The translations under genes were made by a program, and so were the position numbers. DNA of 64,000 bases from contig MNCI01001480.1 in NCBI GenBank assembly GCA_015680685.1, forward strand, positions 245,683 through 309,682, read 5' to 3'. The stretch is from Gnetum montanum (lineage: Eukaryota > Streptophyta > Gnetopsida > Gnetales > Gnetaceae). The notes under the pieces are model-generated. The model did not search any database, was not told the DNA's origin, and saw only the letters and a list, made by a program, of their open reading frames with translations. This document shows, one piece after another, positions 33,624-43,261 of the stretch (its first letter is position 1; every line of letters starts with the position of its first letter).

Positions 33624-34082
33624 ACATTCATTTTTATCTACCCTTCTATACATTTTTATCGACTTCACAATTATTTCTATAATCTTCCTTGTTCTTTCAT
33701 TTTCCATCTTATTGCTATCGGAGGTTCGCTCTTAGTCATGAGGGTCCCCATGCAAATTTTTCCATTCCATTACTTATCTCACCCCTACACCTTGGGTAGT
33801 TATCAGTTACAAACCTCTAACCCAGTATTTGTCATACCCACAACCTAGCCAATGTGCTTCATATTGAGGCAAGGTATCAACTACATCCTATCTTATCTAC
33901 CCTTGCTAATTTGTGATTGTGTTGTGTGTGCAGATGGTGATTACATGAACAATGGACTAGGATAGGAGGGAGCACTCAAGATGGACTAGAGTTGGAGTAG
34001 TTACGCAAGGAATATGGTTAATCAAGGGGCCATGGATGAACAACGGTGTGCACAATTTTGACATCAGTAGCAACATGCCTCA

Positions 34083-34121
<39 letters not shown>

Positions 34122-34337
34122 AAGTTGTCAAATGAGAGTCTATATGTCATCTATGTACAAGTGTTCACCACAATGGTTATGAACACCAATGCTGTAATAT
34201 GTTTGTCGATCCATTCACTGGGCACTTGGAGTCTGTCATTCCATGTCACCGGTGGTTGTCGTTTAGTCAATAATCCCATAACTTCCCAATATTTTATAAG
34301 GACCTCAAGGATAAGTTTTCATTCAGTCGTGGAGGTA
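33624..34337 (+). other. element 4 tail before its 3' LTR
   Basis: This is the continuation of element 4 after element 2; the first five bases are the right target duplication. No coding signal is supported. The last bases, GTCGTGGAGGTA (34326-34337), are the purine-rich priming tract next to the LTR, comparable with AATCATGGGGGTA of elements 2 and 3. Confidence 0.6.
34087..34119. repeat. (CT)n microsatellite
   Basis: An uninterrupted CT run of about 16 units lies about 220 bp upstream of the 3' LTR of element 4. Confidence 0.95.
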
Positions 34338-35183
34338 TGATGAGTCCCAATATCGGACCCACGATATCAGATCCCCGATATTGAATAGGCGATATCGGGG
34401 TCAACCAAGCGACATCGGATACGCGATGTCGAAACCTGTCTCGTTGCCTATAAATAAGAGACAGGGGCACTTGGTTTCGGAATTAGTTTTCTTAGTCCCT
34501 TATCCAAAATCTTGTAGTTTTTCCTTTTCAAAGTTAGAATTATTTCTAAGTGCCTGCAGTATGAGTTATAAAGTAAACGGATCTTTATTTAAGCATTATA
34601 TACCTAAGCACACCTTGTGTTCAGAAATAAAGATGAACTTTGTGATAAACCTTGCAACAATCAATAGCTTAATTATTTCATTAAATTTATTTATTGTTAT
34701 TTACTACTCTCATTAGTTAATTAATGTTATTTCTATTGACTTGTTAATTATCAACGAATTAGGACACTCAGTACGACCACTTCGAGCATACATGGAACAC
34801 TTGGTAACCTAGTGACGACTAGCGTTTGGTAATCCCAGTAGTGTTACATTGGTTCAAGATGTGTCTGGCAAGTGGGAACAGATGTTGGTGTTAGGACTAG
34901 TTAGAGCATAGTTGATTAGTTGAATTAAATTAGTTACTCAATTATTTCATTTCTCCATTTTAAGCACCAGGAACATAAAACATAAAAAGCATAAAAATCA
35001 TATACCTCAAGTTTACTTAACCATAAAATTGTGCCTTACAAGTAAGCTTGGGAAGACAACAATCACATAACTGATCCTTGTTCTGTGTAAGCATATAAGC
35101 ACTTAATCCTTGGAGTTTGACCGGATCACGCATGAATGCTCATATTCGTATGGCTGAGCATAGGGGTACCTCATCGCTCATCA
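34338..35183 (+). repeat. element 4 3' LTR
   Basis: 846 bp, TGATGAGTCCC...CGCTCATCA. The cassette uses CCCGATATTG, GGCGATATCGGGG and GCGATGTCG words. TATAAATA lies at 34449-34456, 111 bp from the start. A perfect 10-bp hairpin has arms ATCTTTATTT (34581-34590) and AAATAAAGAT (34625-34634). It is the uninterrupted reference for the split 5' LTR. Confidence 0.93.
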
Positions 35184-35226
35184 TCTAGCTTTACTGGAAT
35201 GTAAACTATGAAAGCCCTATTTTTTG

Positions 35227-35335
35227 GAGAGATGTCTATTGTTTTTGGTAGATGTCTATTCTTCAAGGGAGATGTCTTTGAAAAGACATCTCTTGGGAGA
35301 CATCTATCTTTCTAAGGAGACATCTCTTCTAAAGG
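35227..35335. repeat. inverted-repeat cassette of GAGATGTCT / AGACATCTC
   Basis: Three to four direct GAGATGTCT-like words are followed by AGACATCTC-like words in inverse orientation within about 110 bp. This equals the position of the internal promoter-like cassette in elements 2 and 3, with a different palindromic word. Confidence 0.8.
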
Positions 35336-35539
35336 TGCCAAAAGTAAAAGTGCTCATTTTAATGCCAAGAGCCTCTGAATGCTTCCTAACAAGTCCTCAT
35401 AAACCTTAAAACCTTATAAACCCATCAAAATGATCCCAAAACATGCCAAAACATCCAAGAATTATCCTAAGAAAAATGATTAAAAAAGACACATAGTATG
35501 TAGGGTAGAACAAGGGGATCGGAAAGGTGTCCCTACACC

Positions 35540-35605
35540 AAAGTGGGTCCTCCCTAAAATAGACTCATGTTCATAATGCCCTTGTATAACCACATCTACA
35601 AGTAT
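35540..35605 (-). other. conserved non-coding block (element 6 copy)
   Basis: AAGTGGGTCCTCCCTAAAAT and ATGCCCTTGTATAACCACAT align with the copies in elements 1, 2 and 3. Confidence 0.7.
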
Positions 35606-36009
35606 TCGTGGGAATCTTAGAATTTAAATGTGAATCATGTTCTTGTTCCAACGTGCACAACCACAATGGTTAAAAATCCACACTATGCTATATAAGACTA
35701 TACAATTCATAATTGTAACATGCTAGTGAGGTGAAACGGAATAAGAAGGATTAGAGAATTAGGATGTGATCTATCTTACCATGGTCAATAGTAGGTTATG
35801 CATGTTATATGTGATTAGAGTGACCATCATACTTATCTATTAGGGTTTCAAACTAAGTTCAATCACTTACTAGTGACATTACATTGCATCATCTTGGGCC
35901 CTCCATCATGAGACTAAAAATCCATCACATGAAGAAATCATCATTCAATAATAAAATTTGAAAATAAACATTAAAAAGCTTGAGAATAATTAATTAATTA
36001 TTGAAATTT

Positions 36010-36500
36010 GGGGCATGTCTAATGGTGATGACTTTGTGTAAATCAAAGTCTGTAACCTCTTTTATTACAACTGCTTTTCTTTTATGCTTGTACATGTTCT
36101 TGCTTGCTTTCTTCTTAATTTCTTTTCCTGCTCTTCAGCTTTTTCTTACTTCACTTTTTCTTTCATTATCTTTAAATTGAAATTATTCATCCATGGAATC
36201 TCATGTCTTGTCAACCTTAGTTGAAATTTCTACGAGAGTTTTGGATCAGCAAAGTCTTCTGTTGGAGCACTTCCTCTAATGGTGCCTCTTTTTCTTGCTC
36301 ACAAATATGGATCTCCTTGTGAAGAGCTAGATTTTTGTTATATTTTTATGTATGTTCCCTCTTTTGGAATTCTCCTTTTTCTTTAACCACTTATCAATTA
36401 ACATCTAGATTTTATTTGCTTTATGTTCTTACAATCTCCCTTCGACATAAATCCCAATAGTCTCATTGGTTCTATTCCAAAGCCCATCTTTATCATCTAC
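36010..36500 (-). pseudogene. gag 3' fragment of element 6
   Basis: Minus-strand pieces DGLWNRTNETIGIYVEGRL (about 36425-36490) and KNMYKHKRKAVVIKEV (about 36040-36090) match the end of the gag core and the pre-knuckle segment of element 4 (CNKGKGKVAIIEEVV). The knuckle itself is not found. At about 36500 the frame meets a chromovirus integrase fragment, so gag is truncated there. Confidence 0.65.
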
Positions 36501-36700
36501 CTTGGATTTGAAACATACTTTCTCAACATTGAAACATGAAACACATCATGAATCCTCAATAACTATAGAGATAAACTAATTTGATATGCCACTACTTCAA
36601 CTCTTCTCAAGACCTTAAAGAGGCCAACAAATCTTGGTGTCAATTGATTTGATATCCAAACCTCTAAGATATGACTTAAAGTAACTATCAATTTGATGGT
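36499..36700 (-). pseudogene. chromovirus-type integrase C-terminal fragment
   Basis: Minus strand reads QLTPRFVGLFKVLRRVEVVAYQISLSL (36563-36645), a stop, then RIHDVFHVSMLRKYVSNPR. This is the hallmark C-terminal stretch of Tekay/Del-like chromovirus integrase (LSPR-IGPF, VAY, L, VHDVFHVSMLRKY). That is a different Ty3/gypsy lineage from the Athila-like elements around it. No other part of that element is visible. It directly abuts the gag fragment of element 6. Confidence 0.85.
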
Positions 36701-37394
36701 GCTATTTAAAAAACAAGTGGCAAAGTTTGTTTTAATGATGATTGACTTGATAAAGGTGGAATTAGGTGGATGCAATGAGGTAGCACTAGCATGAGGTACA
36801 ACTTGATATTGGACCTATGAAAAGGGTAAAGATGTTATGCATTAAAATTATCTTGTGATTTCACATGGTAATATGTCCTATGTGTAAGAGGAGAGAGGTT
36901 ATATCTCTATTATGTCTTTTCCATGCTTTCATTTCACTTGCTCTATGATTACCTCATCATATGCCATGTCTCAAGTACCCTAAAGGGAGAAGCTAGTATA
37001 AAATTGTTGAAAATAATGTATCCTCCTCATTAAATCATTTAAGATGCAAATGGATGCCTTGATAGTCAATTATTTAGGAACATAACAGATAAAACCTGCT
37101 TGAGAAGGACCCACTTGGATAATTTTTGGTGTAAAAACCAAGAATATCCTAATGTCCATGACCCAGTTTGTTCCCATTTCATCAATTTCAATAAGTTTTA
37201 ATTGATCTTATATATGTTTTTTCTATGATTTCTTGTTGGTGTTCTCTTAATTCTATTTTTGCATGTTCAAATCTTTATTTGGGAATTCTGATTGCTAAGA
37301 ATTTTTCTTTTCTTTGTAAAACCTCTTTAGCCATACCCATAAACATTTAAAAATTAAATTTTGTAATAGAAAATAATAATTTTTTGGCCGATAG
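36701..37394. other. non-coding, repeat relics
   Basis: AT-rich with no supported gene. AACCTGCTTGAGAAGGACCC at 37095-37114 is a plus-orientation copy of the conserved non-coding block, so a further, unrecognisable family member probably decays here. Confidence 0.5.
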
Positions 37395-37614
37395 GCCATT
37401 ACCAGTCATAATTCGATAACGCTAATTTTTTGTGCGTAACACTGACCAACATTGACTTTCCCACAGCCCATAATGCAACTTTACGTGTAACTAAAATTCT
37501 AGACAGGCCATTTCGGTAACGCAAGTTTGTGTATAACGCTGACGTGTTATGACTTTCTCGACAGACCATTTCGATAATGTCAACTTTGTGCATAACCCGA
37601 ACATGTTATGAAAG
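37395..37614. repeat. degenerate tandem repeat, about 58-bp unit
   Basis: Four units, at 37395-37466, 37467-37506 (short), 37507-37564 and 37565-37614. The pattern is RCCATTTCGRTAAYG...CTTTGTGYRTAACRCTGAC...TTATGACTTTCTCGACAG. The last two are the most alike. They end about 40 bp before the GH81-like fragment. Confidence 0.75.
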
Positions 37615-37653
37615 GTTACGTCCTTTGCATTCTTATAAATACACAGATAATGC

Positions 37654-38085
37654 ATGAAAACAATGCTCAAAGCAGGAGGAGGAGGAGGAGGGCTCAAGTT
37701 CTGCACACAGAAACGACGCGCGGATCAGAATAGGATCGGAGCACAGATCAAGGCACGAAATAGGAGGTGGAGGCTGCACGACTCCTGCCACTTTCTGCGG
37801 TTCCAACACGATGGGCGAAACCAGGAGAGCGTCAGCGAGACACTCAACGCCTACCATGGTGCCGCGTTGCTAGCCCGCGCTCTCAGTGACCACGACATGG
37901 CCGACGTCACCGCGACGTGCCCATCCCTCGCTCGGGACGACGTTCTGGATGGATGGCACGGGTTTTTCTATGCGTTGGAGGACGTCCTAGATCCTAAAGC
38001 TACAATTGCCGACATCTGCACACTCAAGGCTCACGATGATGGCAACTTGCTCACGAATTTGATGTTGCTTCATCTTTGTCAATAG
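37654..38085 (+). pseudogene. fragment of a GH81 endo-1,3-beta-glucanase
   Basis: A 143-codon frame in unusually GC- and CpG-rich DNA. Residues from about 50 read FQHDGRNQESVSETLNAYHG, close to the GH81 active-site stretch DGRNQES-SEA-NAYYG. The two glutamates four residues apart are known catalytic or near-catalytic residues of GH81 enzymes. Further on, GWHGFFYALEDVLDPKATI and AHDDGNLLTNLMLLHLC match the C-terminal end of plant GH81 proteins (GW-GF-YAL..., DDGNSLTNLL). The residues normally between these parts are missing, and the N-terminal two thirds of the roughly 650-residue family are absent. The first 45 residues (Gly run, basic) are not family-like. Plant GH81 proteins act on fungal and oomycete glucans. 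This copy is a truncated relic or an internally deleted pseudogene. Confidence 0.68.
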
Positions 38086-39850
38086 GTGTGGGGCAAATAG
38101 TGGGCTCTCCTCTCCTCTCCTGTGTTGTCTCATGTTGTCACTGCCTTTGCCTGGCTGCCCCTATCCCTGCTCGGATTTCATGCCTGGATTGAATGTTGTC
38201 ACGCTGCTGTGTTTTTTTCTAAAGTGCCTGTATTTTCGCTGGCCATGTGTTAAGACGCCTTTTAAATACGGTCCATATCCCGTGCTAGGCTGATTCTCAG
38301 CGAATTTATGCTCAACAATCTCAACAAATTCAGCCCAGGGTGAGAGCACACACTAATTCATGGAATTTGTTTTTCCAAAAAACCCATCCTTAGGAAAAAT
38401 AAGGTACAGAACTCTTGTTCTTCGTCCAGAAGGCATGAAAATTTTGAGTTTTTAAATCTTTTTCTTCTTCCAGAAATCGTGAAATTTTTTACTCAAAGAA
38501 CTTTTTACTTGTAAACTAATAAGATTCTCTCGACCAATTTATAGATATATATTATAAATATATAACTAAGCTAGTTTACAAAACAATACCATAGACAATG
38601 CATAGAATATACTTTGTGTCAACACTACCCAAAAACTAAATGTACATATATACACCCACTTAGCATAGTTCATTTTTTGCAATTTCTTTTAAATGATAAT
38701 AGAATTAATGATTTTTGGATCCATTTACTTTTAAGTATTCTATTATTAGCTTTTAAAATACATAATCATAATAAAATATTTGCATAATCTATTTGCACTT
38801 TTATTAACATGAGATTAAAACTTATATAAAGCAAATTTAATACTCATTGTAAATTACTTTTTGGTAGTATAGAATTGTAATTTCACCTAGTTTTGCCACT
38901 CACAAGCAGGGAGTTTCTCAAAAAAGAAAAAAGGTTAAAAGAAAAGCTATTATATCCATTATACAAATTATGCTACAATAGATTATACACTCATCATAAT
39001 TTGATGAGCACTGTTTACTGAGGAAGGTTTTAGGTATGCAGTTGAAGAGTTTGAACACAACGTGGTGTTGGATTCCCAAAACGTTTAGAATTGTGAAAAT
39101 TTGTGGAGAAATGATACCTTTGCGCTAACCCATCCATGAGGATGGAATGGGTAAATAATTCACTGGAGTAGAACGGACTGGACTCTCTGGCATATGCTTT
39201 GAATAAAAACGCATATACTTTCCTGGTCAAGCTTCTTCCCCTTCAATTTTGTTTAGAAAATTAAAGAAAAACGCGTTGGGCTGACGACTTTTCATAAGAA
39301 ATTAGAAAATCAGATTCTCGGCCAACACGGCATTGATGATGAACACAAATCATCGCTTTTTTAAAGAAAATTGATGAAAACTCACATCAGGGAGGAGCGC
39401 GTTCAATGATTTTCTTGACTCGACTCTGTACAGGACTCTTGGCAGATGCTTTGAATTAAAAGTGCACATACCTTTCGTAATCAAGCGTATTTTTCTCTCT
39501 TTAATTTCATCAGAAATGCAGAAAAGCAGATTCCCGGCCAACACGGTATTGATGGTGAACAGAACTCAGAATCCCGTCCAACACGGCATTAAAGCCCAGC
39601 AGAAGCAGAAACTGATGTGACCCAACAATGTCCAAGCAAATGAAGCAGATTTCTCGTTCACCAGATACAGATGAACTTCAATTTAATACATTATTTCAGT
39701 AATGCACGAAATTTTATTTTGCAAAGTCAATGTCCAGTCAAATGACTAAGACTAAACATAGGCAGAGAAGTTTAAATTGAGCTCAACATCAACAACAATT
39801 ATGTATTATTATTACACCTCCCTGCCTTCCCCTACCTCTGCAGCATCACA
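38086..39850. other. intergenic region upstream of the receptor kinase gene
   Basis: No gene supported. Bases to about 38350 stay GC-richer like the GH81 fragment; 38400-39000 is strongly AT-rich. The last 700 bp contain a duplicated segment and would hold the promoter of the kinase gene. I could not assign a TATA box with confidence. Confidence 0.5.
39175..39594. repeat. duplicated upstream segment, about 216-bp spacing
   Basis: GGACTGGACTCTCTGGCATATGCTTTGAAT... to CGGCCAACACGGCATTGATG (about 39175-39345) recurs in diverged form at about 39410-39561. A third partial copy, CGTCCAACACGGCATTAAAG, ends at 39594. The CCAACACGG core is the best-kept part. The position is 260-680 bp upstream of the kinase start codon. 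Confidence 0.75.
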
Positions 39851-40099
39851 ATGGCCTCCTCCTCCTCTGCTGCTCTTTCTTTTGGCCTTTTGCTTCTGCT
39901 TTGTTTGTGCTCCTTTTTCTTTGTTGCTCTTGTTATAGCTCATAAACATCATGATGGAGCTTTGAATGATATGAGAGCTCTCATTGAATTCAAGAAATGC
40001 ATCACCAGCGATCCACTCTCTCTTCTCCACGATTGGAATGATCATGATGCCAATGCATGCAATTGGACTGGAATCAGCTGCTCCACCAAACATCATGGC

Positions 40100-40102
40100 T
40101 GA
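40100..40102 (+). other. in-frame TGA at codon 84 of the receptor kinase
   Basis: The codon follows TCCACCAAACATCATGGC and precedes GTTGTGGAAATATC. Family members usually have Arg here, between the CXW-GVxC cap and the first LRR. CGA to TGA is a single C-to-T at a CpG and is the simplest origin. No splice signals suggest that the codon is removed. Confidence 0.85.
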
Positions 40103-42692
40103 GTTGTGGAAATATCTCTGGAAAATGCCACATTGCGTGGATCCCTGTCTCCGCACCTCTCCAACTTATCATTCCTACAGGTATTTGATATTTTCAATAA
40201 CTCTTTCTCTGGTACGATCCCATCATCCCTTGGCACTTTGCATAGGCTTAAAACCTTAATTCTATGTTTCAATGAATTTGAAGGTGGGATTCCTTATCAG
40301 ATAGGAAACCTTTCTTCATTGCAATTTCTTGTTCTGTGTACAAATTCCTTGGTTGGTGACATTCCTCAGTCTCTTGCAACACTTCAAAACCTTGAGTATT
40401 TCAATGTTTACGAAAATCAGTTGAATGGACAAATCCCTTCATGGCTGGGAGCACTGCACAAACTTGAATTACTTGATCTTAGTTATAACAACATTCATGG
40501 CATCATTCCTGCTCAACTGGGCAACCTTTCTTTCTTGCAACATCTTAATCTTCCTTATAACCATCTCAAGGGTTCCATTCCTTGTGCACTTGCCAGTCTT
40601 TACCGTCTTACTGAATTTTCGCTTTCCCAAAACAGTCTGAGTGGAACCATTCCCCCCTGTTTAAGCAATCTCACGGCTCTTACAATCTTAGATTTTTTTG
40701 GCAACAATTTTCACGGTCATCTTCCTACCTGGCTGGGCAGCTTTAACAAATTACAGGTATTGGTTTTAGCTGTCAACAGATTCACAGGCAACATCCCACA
40801 CTCATGGCACAATCTCACCCAACTCCAAATCCTCGAGTTGTCCAATAACAGATTGTCAGGAATGCCACCATCATGGTTGGGAAGACGCTGGACTCAACTG
40901 ACGCATTTTAACATTGGCTTCAATTACTTCACCAGTGGAGTGAGCACGCCCACCCAGCCTATTCCGATCCTCATAACTCTATCAAATTCCTCTCTTTTAA
41001 TTGATCTAGAAATATATAACAACCTTTTAACGGGAACGTTACCGCCCAACTTTGGGAAATCCTTGCCCAATCTTCAGTATTTGGTTTTACCTGAAAATTT
41101 CATCTCTGGCAACATACCTCCCAGTGTAGGAAACTTTTCATCTCTTGTAGAGATTAATCTTCGTGACAATGCAATCAGTGGTACCATACCTTCTCAAATT
41201 GCACAAGTGAAGTCACTGCAAAGCATTGCTCTCCAGAGAAACAGGCTACAAGGCCACCTTCCCACAGAGATATCTCTCTTGAACAAGTCACTTGGCTATC
41301 TTTATCTCTCAAATAATATGTTCTCTGGTTCCATTCCTGCCGATGTTAGAGAACTGGTCAATCTGCGCAAGTTGCACCTTGATAGGAATCTGCTGTCAGG
41401 GAAAATTCCTTCAGAGATAGGAGACTGCTTTGTTCTTGAAGACCTTGTACTATCCGCAAACAATCTGTCTGGGCCGATTCCACCAGAGGTTGCCGGTCTC
41501 AAAACCATTGTATTTCATTTTGATTTGTCCGCAAATGCTTTGACAGGAGAAATACCTCCGGAAATAGCAGGATTACAGATGGCACAATATATAAATCTTT
41601 CAGGCAACAATCTTTCTGGAAACATTGCATCTTACATGGATAGCTGGTTTGATGCTCGTCAAATCAATCTCAGTTTTAATCATTTCAGCGGCAACGTTTC
41701 CAAATCAATTGGGAATAAACTCACCCAGCTTGAAAGCATAGATGTGTCTGGCAACAACTTTAGCGGACCTGTGCCTGAGTCCCTGTTCAATCATTCCAAT
41801 CTCTATTTTTTGAACTTTTCCTACAACTACTTTGATGGAGACGTTCCCTGTCTGCAAAGTTCCTCTTCAAAGAAGCTAAGATTGACAAGATGGTCATTTC
41901 TTGGTAATTTAAATATATGTGGAAGATGTTTTGGCCTGAAAGCTTGTCTACCGTCTCTTACTCAGCAACACAAGTCTCATTTTAACAAAAACAGTATTCT
42001 GAAAATCATGCTTGGCATTCTAGGTGGCCTTCTGTTGCTGGTTGTTGCAGCAATTTCATTCTTTTTTAGGAGAACCAAAGGATCCAAAGGGCAAACTCTA
42101 TGGATAAGTGAAAAATTTTTAAGGATATCTATGGAAGAACTTCAAAGGGCAGCAGACAATTTCAGTGCTTCAAACTTGGTAGCTGAAGGCAGCCATGGAA
42201 AAGTCTATAGAGGTATTTTAACCTCTGGATTGCTGGTTGCTGTAAAACGTTTCACTTCTGCAACCCAGACTGGGACCGAGAAAAACTGTAGAAAGGAATG
42301 CCATGCTTTAGGGAAAGTGAGACATCGCAACATTCTAAAGATTATCACTGTGGTCTGGTCTGAGGAATTAAAAACCCTGGTAATGCCATTCATGAGTAAT
42401 GGCAATCTCCATTCTCTTCTTCATAGTAAAGAAGATGGTCGATTGATTCCGTTAAAATTGCCAATCAGAGTGAAAATATTAATAGAGTTAGCCAAGGGGC
42501 TTAGTTATTTGCATCACGATTGTGAATTTCAGGTCATTCACTGTGACATCAAACCAGAGAATGTACTGTTGGATGACGATATGACTGTCAAGCTCTCTGA
42601 TTTTGGAATATCTCGCATAATTGGAGACTTCAATTATCCAACAGCATCATCTTCTCATCTGGTGAAATGCTCTATTGGTTACATTGCTCCAG

Positions 42693-42782
42693 GTATGTGT
42701 TTTCTATTCTTACCTTTTTTAAATATATATTCTTCTTGGATGATGAGGGAAGAAGGTTAAATTTCAAGCAATGGTTTTTCAG
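42693..42782 (+). other. kinase-domain intron of the receptor kinase (90 bp, phase 1)
   Basis: GCTCCAG|GTATGTG...TTTTTCAG|AGTATGG. Splicing restores APEYG, the APE motif of kinase subdomain VIII. If retained, the frame ends at 42760 after 22 unrelated residues, removing the C-lobe. An intron in this region is typical of subfamily XII receptors. Confidence 0.92.
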
Positions 42783-43261
42783 AGTATGGGATTGGAGAAG
42801 CAACATCTGTGAAAGGTGATGTATACAGCTTTGGAGTGGTTACCTTAGAAGTCATCACAAGATTGAAGCCCACAGATGACATGTTTTCAGGGGATGTCAC
42901 ATTGCCATTGTGGATTTCTATGGCCTTGGAAGGAAAATCAGCAGAGGTAAGAAGCCAAACAACTAAAGATACTATAAAAATAGCTGATGAAAGTGGAGGA
43001 GGAATTGAGATGGACAAAGATGAAGAAATGTCAATGGTGGAAAGCATTTTGATGCTTGGTCTAAGATGCACCTGCCAAAATGCTTCTATGAGGCCTAGCA
43101 TGAAGGTAGTTGAGTCTTTTCTAGAATCAGTTGTTCTTCCGAATGTACGAGATCAAAGGACATTACCAAGAAACTTGGAAGAAGTTATGAGTATTGTGGA
43201 ATCACAACCTCCTCTGCTTCACAGAAGGAATGAAGCTGAAAGTTCAACATTTTCTTCTTAA

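Larger units (their letters stand above)
11217..35183 (+). mobile_element. element 4: Athila-like Ty3/gypsy retrotransposon with two nested insertions
   Basis: A plus-strand LTR element of about 9.4 kb after removing elements 1 and 2. The 5' LTR is split (11217-11350 and 17242-17933). A tRNA-Asp-type primer site is at 17935. Gag, protease, RT, RNase H and integrase remnants follow between 18080 and 23560, then a long non-coding tail and a 3' LTR (34338-35183). Flanks TCTGG and TCTAG form a 5-bp target duplication with one transition. Every ORF is broken. RT lacks its catalytic section and integrase has lost two catalytic acids. It inserted into element 6 between that element's ORF2 and its internal cassette. 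Integrase features (ALCAYHSMWKLPIGYSPYG, then YGKLPTLPIQAEL) fit the Athila/Tat branch. Confidence 0.9.
35184..36505 (-). mobile_element. element 6 fragment (right half)
   Basis: This is the part of the old host element on the far side of element 4. In plus coordinates it holds a GAGATGTCT/AGACATCTC cassette (35227-35335), the conserved block (35540-35605) and a gag 3' fragment (about 36010-36500). Only about 400 bp separate gag from the conserved block, so this copy has no pol either. The left half with ORF2 ends at 11216. Confidence 0.65.
39851..43261 (+). pseudogene. LRR receptor-like kinase, non-RD (FLS2/EFR/Xa21-like class), one in-frame TGA
   Basis: Two exons (39851-42692, 42783-43261) give 1106 codons, intact apart from TGA at codon 84 (40100-40102). 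Signal peptide 1-30 (SFGLLLLLCLCSFFFVALV). N-terminal LRR cap with LIEFKKCITSDPLSLLHDW and CNWTGISC. About 24 leucine-rich repeats (IPxxLGxLxxLxxLxLxxNxLSG), codons about 87-670. C-terminal cap FLGNLNICG. One transmembrane helix at about 716-740. Kinase domain from about 770: EGSHGKVYRG loop, VAVKR lysine (about 798), HCDIKPEN (about 897; Cys in place of Arg, hence non-RD), SDFG (about 917), APE across the splice site, and GDVYSFGV. The architecture is that of subfamily XII receptors for microbial patterns, acting at the plasma membrane. The stop sits where an Arg codon is expected (G-[R]-VVE). It may be a real nonsense mutation or an assembly error. No ligand can be named. Confidence 0.9.

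Noticed and set aside
37634-37640. TATAAAT as promoter of the GH81-like frame
   Set aside because: It lies only 14 bp before the ATG of that frame, too close for a normal transcription start, and the first 45 residues are not family-like. It may be incidental.
40100-40102. Programmed read-through or selenocysteine at the TGA of the receptor kinase
   Set aside because: Land plants lack the selenocysteine system, and the next bases (GTT) do not form a known read-through context. A nonsense mutation or an error is simpler.
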